A DNA stretch of 64,000 nt from Ophioderma brevispina (taxonomy: Eukaryota; Echinodermata; Ophiuroidea; Amphilepidida; Ophiodermatidae): assembly GCA_023653785.1 (NCBI GenBank), contig JAMKCH010001651.1:32914-96913 (forward strand), given 5' to 3'. The notes beneath the pieces are model-generated. The model was not told where the DNA came from. It saw only the letters and a list, made by a program, of their open reading frames with translations, and did no database searches. Both the position numbers and the translations under genes were made by a program. Below, one piece after another: positions 1 through 11,260 of this stretch. Positions within the stretch are counted from its first letter, which is position 1; each line of letters opens with the position of its first letter.

Positions 1-719
1 CGGCCTTATTATATTTTTGGACCCAACAATCTTCGTTTGTGGGTCCTTAGGACTGGGGTGTTGAAGCCAATGGTTTTGTTACTGTGTTGTTTTATCTTAT
101 ATCGTAATTGTCCTTGAAATTTGGCATGTGTGTTTGGATGACGTGGGGAAATAATTGAGCGTTTTCGTTTACCGATAATAAGGTTGGGAAAGACAAGTTT
201 AGGGTCTAAACACACAATTGGTTGAATTTGTTCGTGATTGTCATTACAGCCCTTTTTGGATGTGGTGGCATTGTAAATTGCCATGAGAGCGGGTTGGGCT
301 GCAATCAATCACAGTAAGCCTCGGGCAAGCTTCCCTTATCACTCACTTGTCCTCCATGTAGCTGCTTTGTAGCCTTGATGCATTTGCATTACCCTTAGTT
401 GTGTCATCGTGTGTTGCAATGTGTTTTTTACACTAATTAGGGTCACTTAACCTTGCAAGACACATTCCATGTCTTTTGACATTTCCAGGCTCAACACCCT
501 TTCTGGTCAGATATTATATGCTAGTACAATAGTTTTTCTGCACATGAGTACTTTTGAAAATGGTTTATTTCCTCATAATGTATAGTTGTGTTTTTTCCTG
601 ATAACCCATTGTATGCACCCAATCAAATTTGACACTTGAACTGGCTCAATTAATTAATTATTCTGGTCAGTCAGATAGTATAATATCCTCTAACCCCAGT
701 AAAAAACATTCTTTCTTCT
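1..719. other. Intergenic DNA, no supported gene
   Basis: AT-rich sequence. A 99-codon open frame lies on the minus strand at 9-308; its translation is basic and contains an RHPNTH-like stretch, but I recognise no domain and its length is unremarkable, so I do not call it a gene. It could be a fragment of a retrotransposon ORF, which I cannot show. Confidence 0.4.
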
Positions 720-759
720 CATTTAAAATAACGGTCTGAATTTGCCTGATCCACTAACT

Positions 760-950
760 TTCGTGTGTGTTATGGTGTGTGTTGGCATCGCGTGTTGTGT
801 GTGCAATGTGCGTTCATGCGTGTGTGGATGTGCCTGTGGCGTGCATGCGTGGTGTTGTGTGTCCTGTATGTGTGTCTATGTCTGTATGCCGTCTTGCCTG
901 GTCTCTCGCTGCATTTTTGTAGGTGTGTGTCTACATGTATGTGTGTTGTA
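760..950 (+). repeat. GT-rich low-complexity tract
   Basis: Interrupted GTGTG-type simple sequence. Two overlapping short open frames arise from it and translate to Cys/Val-rich low-complexity peptides, so they are artefacts. Confidence 0.75.
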
Positions 951-1147
951 AAACACTGTCAATAGTATTTTAATTTGCCACGAAATTGTTCAAAACCGCA
1001 TTTCCTGACTCAAATTTTGAAGCTGTGACTTTGGAATATTTCCAAGCCTTTCTCCTCAACAACCCAAGTAAATATTTATTATTGGAACAATGTATTAACA
1101 GATTAACAATTGCTCAAAGCAATCAGAAAAAACCAATTTGTATGTAC

Positions 1148-1427
1148 CAGGAGCCGTAGCCAGGATTTTTTTTACGGGGTGTGCTGGTCCTCGAAAAGTG
1201 GAACTTTTTGGAAAAATGGACCCTAAACCCCCCTAAAATGGGCATGGTCAATTTTTGAACGTTTTGAACACCTCACCATCACCAAAGTGTCTTTTTCGTC
1301 ATATTGTCTCTTAATTTTGGACCTTTTTATCAAAAACTGGCAAAATGTGGACCTTTTTTCCATCATTGTTGAAATTGGGGTGCACCGCACCCCCTCCCCC
1401 ACGCAACTCCCCTGCATACGGGCCCTG
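1148..1427. mobile_element. hAT-like MITE (280 bp)
   Basis: The ends are inverted: CAGGAGCCGTAGCCAGG on the left and the complement of CAGGGCCCGTATGCAGG on the right. The 8 bases before it (GTATGTAC, 1140-1147) match 7 of 8 of those after it (TTATGTAC, 1428-1435). An 8 bp target duplication with CAGGG-type ends is the hAT signature. There is no transposase, so it is non-autonomous. The inner sequence contains T-runs and G-runs as in the related copies at 10520 and 56970. Confidence 0.65.
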
Positions 1428-1744
1428 TTATGTACATATTTGTACATGTGGTGTGTGGTGTGCCATCGGTGTAGTCTGTGATGTATTTTCTCCCCATCAT
1501 CTAAGGAGGGAACCCTCAAGGGTTAAGTTAGAAATTTAATTAAAAGGGCATTAAAGGTATATCCAGAACTTTTCATTCCAATATCACAGCCCCATCTGTC
1601 AAGCAGTGTGATATCCTAATATTTTTCTGAAACAATAACTTGAAATGGTGTTTTTTTTTTTTAAACAGGGATGGATTTTCGCATCATTTTTGAGGAAGAG
1701 CGCCCTAAAGGGTTAAGCTTACAAATTAAAGGGGCAATATGCAG
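1428..1744. other. Imperfect local repeats, no gene
   Basis: A motif of the form CAAGGGTTAAGTTAGAAATT followed by AAAGGGGCAATATGCAG recurs at about 1515, 1705 and 1925, and weakly at 3140, indicating diverged duplications around the neighbouring minisatellite. Confidence 0.4.
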
Positions 1745-2690
1745 GGTAATTAATGGAGTTCGATGAGTTTATGTTTTTATAGTTTTTTTGTTATGTTGGG
1801 TGGAAATAATGGATTGAAGTTCATCAATGTGTTGTTTTTTAGAGTTATTTGTTGGTGAGTAAATTTTTTGAAAAAAAAAAAGTGTTTGATTTTTTTTTTA
1901 TGGAATGTACCTTTTCATCATTTGAGGAAAACACCTTCAAATTGATTTAATGGGCATTATGCAGTTTGTCAAAAATTTTGAGTTCCATTGATGATTTGTG
2001 TTGAGGGTGTTTTTGCTGTTTTGGTGAGTTATGGATTGAGTTCAAGATGAGTTATTTTCCTTAGAGTTTATTTTTGGTGAGTTAGGATGGAGTTAATCAA
2101 CTAGTTATGTTCAAGTTTTTAAGAGTTATTTTTGGTGATTTTATGGTAGTTCTTGACTGAGTATGTTTTTAGGAGTTTTTGTGGTGTTTGGTGAGTTATA
2201 AAATGGAGCCTTCAATGATTTTTAAGCATTATTTGTTAGTGAGGTATGAATGGATTTCATTGATATTATGTTCTTAGAGTTTTTTGGTGAGGTTAGTGAA
2301 TGGAGTTTATTTTTGGTGAGTTATGAGTTCATCGCGTAAGTTATGGTTTAGAGTTTTTTGATATATTTTGGTGAGTTTATAAATGAGAGCCCATGAAGGA
2401 GTAATATAGTTTATTTGTTGTAGGTATGAATGGAGTTCATTGAAGAGTTATGTTGGTAAATCATTGGGTGCGTTAATGGTGGAGTTTCCCATCACCCTGT
2501 TCAATTAGTTTTTTTTGGTGAGTTTGTGGGCCCTTCATGATGAGTTTAAGGTTTTATAGGGTTTTTTTTTTGTTTTTGGTGAGTTATGGATAGAGTCACC
2601 AATGAGGAGTTGTTTTTAGAGTTTTTGTTGGTGAATATGGTAATATTTCATTGATAAGTTATGGTTTAGAGTTCTTGGTGGTCATGAAAG
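1745..2690 (+). repeat. Degenerate minisatellite, GTGAGTTATGGATGGAGTTC type
   Basis: About 950 bp of diverged units of roughly 60-70 bp. Recurring words are GGTGAGTTATG, ATGGAGTTCAT, GATGAGTTATGTTTT and AGAGTTTTTTTGG. Indels are frequent, so the array is old or poorly resolved. No open frame crosses it. Confidence 0.75.
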
Positions 2691-2694
2691 CCGG

Positions 2695-3060
2695 GTGACC
2701 TCCTTGGTGTCTATTAAAGGCCATTCCTCCATGAGTTTACCTTTTTTAAAGGCAATTCCTTAATCAATTTACCAATTAATTTCCTCCATTTAACTCAATT
2801 AAAGGAAGGGCCATTCGGTCCATTGCTCTCATCACCAAAGGGTTATTCTTCATTTGCCAAAGAACCATTCCATCCTTTACTTGGAAAGGGCAATGTAAAA
2901 ACAATTTTATTTAAAAGTGCCATCCTTTCATTTACGCAATGAAAGGGACTTCTCACTTTAACTTAATTGATAAAAGGCTATTTTCCATTTCAACCAATAA
3001 CCGGGCCATTCCTCAATTTACCAGTTAAAAGGGCCATTCCCCATTAAAGGGGCATTATAA
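2695..3060 (+). repeat. Degenerate tandem repeat, AAAGGGCCATTCCTCC type
   Basis: Units of about 30-45 bp built on AAAGGGCCATTCCTCCATTT with variants such as AAAGGCAATTCCTTAATC. It directly follows the GTGAGTTATGG array but has a different unit. Confidence 0.65.
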
Positions 3061-3720
3061 AATTTTCTGAAAATGTGTAAGATTATATTGATTAAGAGGC
3101 GGTTTATTAATTTTCAAAATTATGACGGAATGTATTTTTGCACCATTTGAAGAAGGGCAACCCCGGGTCATGTGGACCTCAAATACTTTTGGTACTCCAC
3201 TAACATTTTCTATTTTTGGGCCAAGCATATTTTATGTCTAATCTTGAAGGAGCAGATCTTTTTTGTTCAAAAACTGTCTGCAACAATACCTTGTCTTAAT
3301 GTCTTCTGTTCTGCATTTCGTCTTCAGATCATTCCTTTCCACCATACACGTGGGTCTTATGCAGCATTGATGCTCTTGTTTGATTTATAGATGGGGAGGG
3401 CCTATATGCATGATTATAGCAGAATCATGACGGAAGTGAACCTCAACAATTCATTGCAAGCCACCGAGGAGCAATTAAAAATGAATACCACCCAAGAAGT
3501 AAATTGGTAATTATTATTAGAAGCTCGGAGAAACTGGCGAGCACCGAACTAAATAAAGACGAAAAAATACAACAACGTGTCTCCGAACCGCCGGAGTCTC
3601 TGAAAATCAACAAGCTAAGCCAATTTTGCAGTATATACTTCACTTTCATTCACAAAGTATGTTAGTTAGGTGGCTGTCATATATTTAGGACCAACCATAT
3701 TAACCGCAATGTTCAACTGA
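3061..3720. other. Intergenic, one short acidic ORF noted
   Basis: No gene is supported. The only item of note is a 27-codon frame at 3427-3510 on the plus strand with a hydrophilic translation (starting MTEVNLNNSLQATEEQ). Without conservation data it cannot be separated from chance. Confidence 0.3.
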
Positions 3721-4091
3721 TTCAGGCTGACTCGTAGATTTTCAAAATACATTTTTTTGTGCAGTAATTAAAATAGTCATCTAGAACTAGAGATAGTCAC
3801 CCAAATGCTTATTCCAAAGTTAGAGATGAATTGGATTTTTTCATTTTCCTTAGAGCATTTATATAACACAGTAAAACATGCCATAGGATCCCTTGTATAA
3901 AAACAAATAGTCTGGGTCCGGAATTTTATAACAAAGTTGTGATTTCTATATGAAGGACTTCGTTTGAGCTTTAGTTTTAATTTTCACACATGGATTAGCA
4001 TATGGACAAGCAGTATGAAAATGCAAAAAACAATGATTTTTTTCGAAAATGGAGTGCGCCCTGCATCAGGAAAATCTCTGAGTCTCCTTAC
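3721..4091. mobile_element. MITE family A, copy 1
   Basis: Left end AGGCTGACTCGTAGATTTTC and right end AAAATCTCTGAGTCTCCTT are inverted relatives. The interior shares GGAATTTTATAACAAAGTTG and CCATAGGATCC with copies at 18970 and 44259. The flanking TTAA seen at copy 2 has decayed here to TTCA/TTAC. It is non-coding. Confidence 0.75.
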
Positions 4092-4640
4092 TGTCGATAT
4101 CAGTGGTGCTTTCTACTGGATATCAGGGCAGGGGTAGTCCAAGTATTATAGTGCACACCACATGCCTGTTATGTCAAAAAGAAGACTTAAAAAAAGTGGA
4201 TTTGACTTTAGGTGTTAAAAACAGTAATTTTGAAGAAAAAGGTTTATTTTTTTGTCTGATTATTTTTATGGTGGTAAAAAAGTTTTCATGGGGGAAAGAG
4301 TTTGTTTAAAACAAGTTTTTTGTTGAGGGATATCGTCCCTGGTAGGGTTAAACTTGTATTGGGCAATATGAAAACTATGTGATCATAGGGCTGTCTACTC
4401 ATCTCCGGGTCACTGGCCGTCTTAGCCTTATCATCTGCCCTCTTGCCAGTATCCTCCGCGACCTAAACACTGCGCTACTTCTAATACGTCCAGAAATCTT
4501 AGTTAATTGCAGCTCTTGTTCATCGGAGTGATAACAAACGTGTGTTTCTACGAGCCGTTTGGCCCCTTTATGACCAGTCTTTTGGATTATTTCTATACCA
4601 TGCAAGTGAAACGATAGCATTCTAAAATGTGCACGTTTTT
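4092..4640. other. Intergenic, no supported gene
   Basis: Short open frames on both strands (4103-4309 plus, 4399-4620 minus) have no recognisable motif. The GC content rises after 4390 into the following dispersed repeat. Confidence 0.35.
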
Positions 4641-5195
4641 CCTAACTACGGCTAACATTAACAACAATTAGCATTTGTAGGCGCTTTCCATCTAGATCAA
4701 AGCGCAAGTGATACAGCCACATATTAGCATGAAAGGGGAGTCTTAAGATTACAAACGAAATTGAGAGATATTGCCAGTTTCTCTAGAGTGCGAGGGAGAT
4801 TGTTTCCAAGACTGTGGACCAGCGACGCGGAAAGACTTTTGTTGCCTACGACCGTGTTTGTTTCTTGTTAATTAAGGGCGGTAATGTCCTTGAGCAGAAC
4901 CAAAAGTTCTTTGAGCAGCATATGGCGACAGCAGATTAGATAATAAGCAGGAGCAGTATTGTTCATGCACTTAAAGACAAAAAGACAGAGTTAAATTGAA
5001 TCCTTTCCCTTATGGCAGCCGAGTGAAAGTTCTTTAAGTGGCCGGGGTTATATGGTCCCTCTTGGATAGGGAGCATACCACCGTGCAGCATTGTTTCTCA
5101 ATCTTTGAACCCTGTTCATTCATATTCTGTAGCACAGGAAAGAAGAAGATTACCGTAGTCAAGAACGAGAGATGACTAAAGGCTGACCACACTAC
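4640..5195 (+). repeat. Decayed dispersed repeat, LINE 3'-end-like
   Basis: This block is more GC-balanced than its surroundings and has no intact frame. Phrases such as 'gggagattgtttccaagac', 'gcgacgcggaaagac', 'ataagcaggagcag' and 'ggccggggttatatgg' follow the order I associate with 3' regions of widespread CR1/L2/Rex-type non-LTR elements. The resemblance is from memory of such repeats and not demonstrated; a RepeatMasker or Dfam search would decide. Confidence 0.35.
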
Positions 5196-6112
5196 CATAG
5201 TTGGGTCATTTGGAGCAATGCCGTGCCGTGGAGATCAGAGTCATCATTTCTCAATGGATTGTCTTCTATGAAGGTTAATGAACAAATTTAGCGGGGGTGC
5301 CGCCTCGCGAAAGTGTGGCGGAATCCATGGAGGGGCGAAAATCATAATACAGGGTCAAAGAAAAATAAAATGCTTGGACTGGCGGTAAAAAGGTAACCAA
5401 AGTGTCGTCTTGGTGACAAAGGATTAAAAAAAGGTATAGGTTGTACTACTTACAACTTATGGTTATGTGGATATAAGACACAAAATCGTCAAAGTCAAAG
5501 GTCATCATGAGAAGGTTAAATCTTAAATATTGCGTTTCTATTTCTCCAAACGGGTTTCAAATTGTTCATTTTTTCCTCAGAGACTGCAAAAAAAACATTT
5601 TGAACCGTCTAACCTATTTTTAAAATGTGAGATCAATAAGAGGTCAATGGCTTTTGACCTTGTTTGTCATTTATCTCGATAAACAAATACAAATGAGAGT
5701 GTCAACTACTTTTGTTGCAATTCCTGTGGAAAGGTTAACATGAGACTCATGTTGTAAAGAATCGGTGCAATAGTAAGGATTTAATCCTTTTGTGCTGACC
5801 TTTGACCTTTGACAAATTTGGTCTTATACTCTGTCCCATATCCTTGTATGTAGTACAAACTATACCTTGTGTTAATCCTTGTAACAAGAGGAACACTTTC
5901 ATTACCTTTTTACAAACAATCAAGGCATTTTTTCATGTTGACTCGACCCCTGTGTTATGAATGTTTCCCCCTCCTGGTCCTCCGCCCACGAGTTTTCTCG
6001 AGGGCACCCCCGCTAAATTTGTTCATTACCCTCCATAGAAGAACAAATCCACTGGAAAATGATGCTCTGCTCTTCACAGTCCGTGAATTTGCCCCAATGA
6101 CCCAACTAACCT
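5196..6112. mobile_element. Foldback element J (~0.92 kb palindrome)
   Basis: The left arm (about 5196-5510) and right arm (about 5770-6112) are inverted copies. Matching segments include AGTTGGGTCATT near 5200 and its complement near 6095-6107; AATTTAGCGGGGGTGCC near 5285 and its complement near 5998-6016; and GTAAAAAGGTAA near 5384 and its complement near 5905. The spacer is about 250 bp. The plus-strand frame at 5869-6141 lies in the right arm and is not a gene. An exact DR1 motif on the minus strand (5796-5808) lies at the inner edge of the right arm. Confidence 0.75.
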
Positions 6113-6625
6113 GCCAGTCTCCTGCTCCTCACTTCCAGTAAACATTCAGCAGCACATTTTTTGCCAGTTTTCAACACGGCGTCTTATGGGAATCATCACC
6201 GACAAAATGCCCGCTTTATAACTTCCCCGTACCTCCAATGGCCGAACTGTGACATCAGCGGTCAAACAGCCCTATACCCTCATAAGTGAGTGGCATCCAC
6301 CTGGGCTGGATATTTTAAAATCATTTCATTTAAATGTCCTCCCTCTGAAGAGTCACAGCTCGATTACAATCAAATTTGGTCGAAGAACTCACTCTGGCCC
6401 AACTTCATCAAAAGTGTTCACAGTTGACATTGTCAGCTTTGAGATCAGGGGGGTTAAATTTTCTTAAACCTTGAAAAAGGTCTATTACCTTCCTTACACT
6501 ATATTGAGATGACAGTTTCTAAAAATTTGGTGCATTGTGGGATGGACTCACATAATAACCCTATGGGCTATATACCATCCTATTTAGTCAAATATTTTGA
6601 AGCATTTGACAAAGGTCAATTATAA
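6113..6625. other. Intergenic, no supported gene
   Basis: A 72-codon frame at 6249-6467 has no motif I recognise. Nothing else stands out. Confidence 0.35.
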
Positions 6626-6627
6626 TC

Positions 6628-6725
6628 TCACTCTCTGTCTGTCTGTCTCTGTCTCTCTCTCTTTCGTTCTTCTCCCTCTCACTCTCAAACTCTCCTCTCC
6701 GCTCCTCCCTCCCCTCCCTCCTATA
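6628..6725 (+). repeat. CT-rich microsatellite
   Basis: Mixed (CT)n, (CTGT)n and (CTCC)n polypyrimidine tract. The minus-strand frame through it is Arg/Glu-rich low complexity and is rejected as a gene. Confidence 0.85.
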
Positions 6726-8214
6726 TTGTGAGATCAATGGGTAAAACCGAAAATAAAACTCATGATAAAAATTGTGTTGTGTTCTTAAAAACATTTTTAA
6801 AAATGGCAACCTCTTCTGTTGGTCAAAGGTCCATTTTGCCCTCCCATAATAGAAACTAGCTATAATATCACCTTTTTGTTTAAAATCAAAGCTTTAACAC
6901 AAATAGTGTCCTAAATGTTTAAAGGGCCCCAGGAAAATGCAATATAATCTGAGGTGGTTAGTGTCGTGCAGAACTAACCACTATTGTATAAGTCCAAACT
7001 AAAGTGTCTGCTTTTCAGATTTTTGTGCCTTAACCCCCTTGGCACTAACATAACACCCACCCTCTGATACAATCTCTATTTGGCTCATTACAGGAACACA
7101 CATGATATTACCCTTTGAGTAACCAATCAAGTAGACTTTCTATCTCTCTGTAAGTCCCATAGACCAACAATCTCTTCGAGTAATTCTGATTTGCTCATTG
7201 CATTTATATTACCTTCCAAGTAACCAATCAAACATAATTAGTTTTAGGATGAAACTAAAGATCTAGGTTAATTGCAGATGCTAAAGAATGGGTTTGAGTG
7301 GAAAAGATAAGATCGATGTGGTGTAAAGTATGCATTATCTCCTCCAAACACTTAAAGTTTAGGATCGAAACCTGAATATTGTGAAAATTAAGTCGTGAAA
7401 TTGCAATGGTGTAGAGATAACCAAAACTACCAATGACGAAATGACACTCATCAAAAAGTCTAATTCCATACTGTTTTCAGATCTCTCTCTTAACGACGGC
7501 CACAGGCATCAGATTGCTGATACGATTTCATAATATTTGCCAAAACACAAACACACTCTCATATGAATATCTATTTTGCCACTGTAAACATCCGCGATGA
7601 CAAGATCTTTTCATTAGTTTAGCCGTGCATCGCTGTGTAAATGTGCGAGGGCATGGAGTGATGTAACTGCCTGCCTTGTGGAGAATTTGATCACGATATA
7701 TTAGTAGGGGGCGCTATGTGTTTCCAGTGCGTCATGTTAATTGTTGGCAACAATTATAAATTATTCTAACTGGCATACACCAATAAAAAGTTGCCCATTT
7801 TTTCTGTTTGACTTCATATTAAAAAATGTATAGTTTTACGAGGAATCCCAACCTTTTATACGGTAAATGATGAAATAGTTAAATATGTTCAAATTTCATT
7901 TGGGGTTTCACTGATATTATTATACGAATAATGCAAAATTTTTGTTTAGTCCAAGGGATAATAAAACAAGAATAGTTGACCATCTTGATAGTCACTTCCA
8001 TGATATGGAGCAAAATAGGTCAATGACCTTTGGATTCTGTTGACCCTTAATTTTATTTTATTTACACCCTCATGAATGTTCCAGAACAAATCAAGGGATT
8101 TCCTTGGATTAATTCCTATGCGTGCTATTTCCCTAGGAAATATGTATGTGAACTATTTCCCACAACCTCTCGTCCCCAGAGTCACAGTGAGGTTTAATAA
8201 ACAATACTACATTG
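6726..8214. other. Intergenic, no supported gene
   Basis: AT-rich sequence with no frame of note. Near 7070 and 7170 two imperfect copies of a phrase like AATCTCTATTTGGCTCATTA followed by AGTAACCAATCAA suggest an old local duplication of about 100 bp. Confidence 0.35.
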
Positions 8215-8224
8215 TTTAAATATT

Positions 8225-8345
8225 GGGAAATAGGGCACATTCTATTTCCCCTTGGTAATGGCTACAGGCCTATCACCCTCACCCTCCGGTGAGGGTGATA
8301 GGGTGGTAGCCAGTACCTCGGGACAATAGTTTGCCCTATTTATAA
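8225..8345. repeat. Hairpin element with 15 bp perfect stem
   Basis: A perfect hairpin lies at 8269-8302: stem CCTATCACCCTCACC, loop CTCC, then the exact complement. Outside it the inverted match continues with interruptions (GGGAAATAGGGCA and GGTAATGGCTAC on the left; GGTAGCCAGTACC and TGCCCTATTT on the right). It is either a small foldback element or an unstable local inversion. Confidence 0.7.
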
Positions 8346-8489
8346 AACCAGAATGGTGTAAACTATTCCTATACGTAATCTGGAGAGTTGTACAAAACTT
8401 AATCACTTCATTTTGTCACCTAATCATATCATCTTTAAATTTTGACTCTATACACTATAATGTACTTTCATTTTACTGTTTGGCCTATT

Positions 8490-8846
8490 TTAAAGTGAAA
8501 ACGGAGATTTTTAGATGCAAAGTTTCTCTCAAATTGGCACTGGATTGGTTGTAGCTCACCTACCGATAAGGTTTCAAAGTTTTTAAGACAAAACAAGTAC
8601 AAAAAGAAAAATGCAAACCTTGTTTTGAACTGGTCCGCTATCGTAATCTCCTATAGAAAATGATGCTTTGATTTTCTGTTGTTCATGACAGAAATACTAA
8701 TCATTGTGTTATTACCTAATGATGGTGTATTTGGCTTATTCACTTCAGGTGTGATCTAATACATTGTTAAGCATTCCAATATGCAAAAAAGCAAAGTTAA
8801 AAAAAATTGGGGATGCTTCTTTCTGGAAATGTTCTTGACTTTTTAA
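8490..8846. mobile_element. TTAA-flanked MITE family B, copy 1
   Basis: Bounded by TTAA at 8490-8493 and 8843-8846. It matches the element at 39145-39507 in the opposite orientation along its whole length; shared words include CTTCTTTCTGGAAAT, AATATGCAAAAAAGC, AACCTTGTTTTGAACT and GTGTGATCTAATACATTG. The ends follow the TTAAAGnGAC pattern of families C and D. It is non-coding. Confidence 0.75.
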
Positions 8847-9275
8847 CATCCAAACTGTAAGCCAAACGGTAAGCAATCAAATTATACATTAATTAAAGGA
8901 ATCAACCTGATCAGAATGCAAATTGTATGTTTTTTTAAAGTGTTTGACAATTCAAATTTGTGCTCCCCTCCCTGTGAATAAACTTACTTTGATCCCTCCT
9001 GGATCTGAAGAAAAAATTATTGACATTATTTTTCTGTTAGTGAGCCCTAGTAGAATACCTTTATGGCTTTGTAAAAATTAACATGAACTGCACACACAAA
9101 TAACCATCTACCCAGGCCCCACACTATGTGAAAAAACAGGCGTATGAATGAAAGCTGACGATAAACATTTTGTGTGTACTAGGCTACTTAACTATACTCA
9201 TGTGGATAGAAAACAAGACAAGGCATGACTTTAACTGTTAAAAGTGCTGTATTCAGTTTGTCTGTAATTTTTATA
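8847..9275. other. Intergenic, nothing seen
   Basis: AT-rich DNA with short spurious frames only. I see no repeat structure or gene signal here. Confidence 0.3.
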
Positions 9276-9278
9276 TAA

Positions 9279-9408
9279 GAGACACTGGTTTCATTTAAAA
9301 AATAGTGCGCCCTCAATATTTTTCCAATTGAGATGGTTTTTTGCACGGTTGTAAACTAATATACATAGGCCTCACCTGAAATGATAAGACAAATCATCGT
9401 TCCTTAAA
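9279..9408 (-). mobile_element. Truncated TTAA MITE, family D
   Basis: Starts with AGAGACACTGG and continues AATAGTGCGCCCTCAA, GGTTGTAAAC and CCTCACCTGAAATGATAAGA. These match the complement of the right ~130 bp of the intact D element at 56201-56730. It stops at TTCCTTAAAG near 9408, beyond which lies a small hairpin around CATATTTAAATATG. Confidence 0.65.
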
Positions 9409-9579
9409 GTGACTCGTGGCATATTTAAATATGATGATTACGAGTCTTACGATGCATTTAATAGACATTTGTTGAATTAAAGTTAGGTCAAACTTAAGTT
9501 AACATACAAATTACCCATGGATGTCATTAGCCTCTTATAATATCTCTATCTGTTTTGTGGTATGTTTAAGTGCTCAACC

Positions 9580-9655
9580 CCTTGTCCTCAGTGGACTCGA
9601 ACAACCCATTCCCTTTGGGTCATGAGTCGTTGTATTCACTGGACTACCTGTGCCC
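9580..9655 (-). repeat. tRNA-like SINE head or tRNA pseudogene
   Basis: On the minus strand an A-box-like TAGTCCAGTGA (9636-9646) is followed by a B-box-like TGTTCGAGTCC (9593-9603), with spacing as in a tRNA gene. The anticodon arm is not well paired and the acceptor ends do not match, so it is not a functional tRNA. I could not define a SINE body below 9580. The plus-strand frame at 9570-9755 runs over it and is rejected. Confidence 0.45.
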
Positions 9656-9755
9656 TCTTGTAGCCAACAATTTGAGACTTTTTAAAGCTTCGTTTCCACA
9701 ATCCACCATTGCAATTGTGCAGATACAAAGTTTGGGCCCTCCTAAGATGATATAA

Positions 9756-10519
9756 CATTATTAACATGATTTAGTTTGGCCGAGAATGAAAGCTAGTTTA
9801 ACACTGGTAACATGGTTGTTTCCATAGACATACTGATGACATACTACCGTGGTGAGGAGCAATAACATTAGCTAAAATATGATATGAGTGTTTTTTTTTC
9901 CCTCAAGCCATTGAGTAATGTGCATCCTCCTATACCTGATACACTGTTGTAGGAACATGCATTTGCACATTTCACAGAGCTTATGAAATGATATATGATG
10001 GAAATATCTACCACCCCAGACACTGTAAGAGTATACTGACTGCCCTGGCAACCCATTAACCCCCTTGGCTATTATGGAATGATTAGGGAATGGTGTTGTA
10101 ATCATATCATATCATGACTATCTGTCACTCAGCATATCCGGTTTGTGCTGGGAATTGGCAAAAACTTGAAAAACCCTGTTTTGGCCCATTTTTTTTGTGC
10201 TCATTTTCACTGGCAAAAAAGTGACAAAACTATTAGAACTCTTTGAAATCCTGGTAACTTACCCGGTAAAACGGACCGAATACCCCGTACTAAGTTACCC
10301 CTTATTTTACAACTTCCCCACATTTCCCAGAGGTTGACCAAAAAATTTTTCAGATTCAGCACCCTTCAAACTTCCGAACTTTGAGAATAGGATTCTTATT
10401 ACAATCCTATACTGTTACCCATCTAAACCACTTGGTATTCATTTCTTTAAGATGAGTGTGACAATTTCCTGCTGGCAGCATAATAATTTGACAACCAGTG
10501 TCATGACCTTGATGGTACA
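9756..10519. other. Intergenic, no supported gene
   Basis: Overlapping short minus-strand frames near 9870-10105 have no recognisable product. No repeat structure seen. Confidence 0.3.
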
Positions 10520-10738
10520 CAGTGGCATAACCAGGCTTTTTGGGGGGGGCATATATTTTTTTATTTTATTTTCACAGGGGTGGGGAAAGAGGGGAAAGCA
10601 TTTATTAAAATGTCAAGTTGTTAATGCACTAAAGGCCTGTGTTGTTTTCACTGTAAATCGGCACCTGTGTGGGGAGGGGGGGGGGTCAAGATTCCTCACA
10701 AGGCGGCGCTTCCCCCTGCCCCATCTGGTTACGCCCTG
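10520..10738. mobile_element. Small CAGTGGCATAACCAGG-type MITE
   Basis: Left end CAGTGGCATAACCAGG and right end CTGGTTACGCCCTG form inverted repeats. The left end runs into a G-run and a T-rich stretch as in the 56970 copy; the right half has a second G-run. The flanking 8-mers (ATGGTACA and ATGCAATG) match at only 4 of 8 positions, so a target duplication is not proven. The 95-codon frame at 10452-10739 overlaps it and is rejected. Confidence 0.55.
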
Positions 10739-10764
10739 ATGCAATGACACTTTATATGAATTGG

Positions 10765-11260
10765 ACACTATACTACAAATAAATTGCACTCTCTACTAAT
10801 AAATCCAGACTTACAAGCAAATAAAATTTCACGCTATCGATTGAAATGAATCAATACAAGAAATAAAATAGCACTTTAACGATTGCATATGAAAAGCATG
10901 AACTATTGACGCCAAAACCATTATTTGTAGGACGTTACAAAAAATTGTCTAGATACTATAAATACAAACAAATAAATTGCACTTTATGGATTTGAAATTG
11001 TTTTAATATTTTACAAACAAATACAGATTTCACTTTGAGGATTTCTTGGGAAAAAATACAACCCAGCCACCCTTTGTGGATTTCAAGAAAACAGAACTAG
11101 TGACACCAAACCATTTGTATGACTCTTAGAATAAAAAAAAGTCTGTACTATAAATACAAAACACATAAAATTGCAACTGTACGGATTTGAATTGAATAAA
11201 TCATATTACAACAAATAAAATTCACTTGAGGATGTCATGGGAAACTAGCAACCAGCCACA
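10765..11260 (+). repeat. ~190 bp tandem repeat, about 2.7 copies
   Basis: The phrase ACTATAAATACAAACAAATA, followed by AATTGCACTTTATGGATTTG, recurs at 10955 and 11147 and in partial form at 10768. The words CACTTTGAGGATTTC and CCAGCCACC repeat at the same spacing. Confidence 0.65.
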
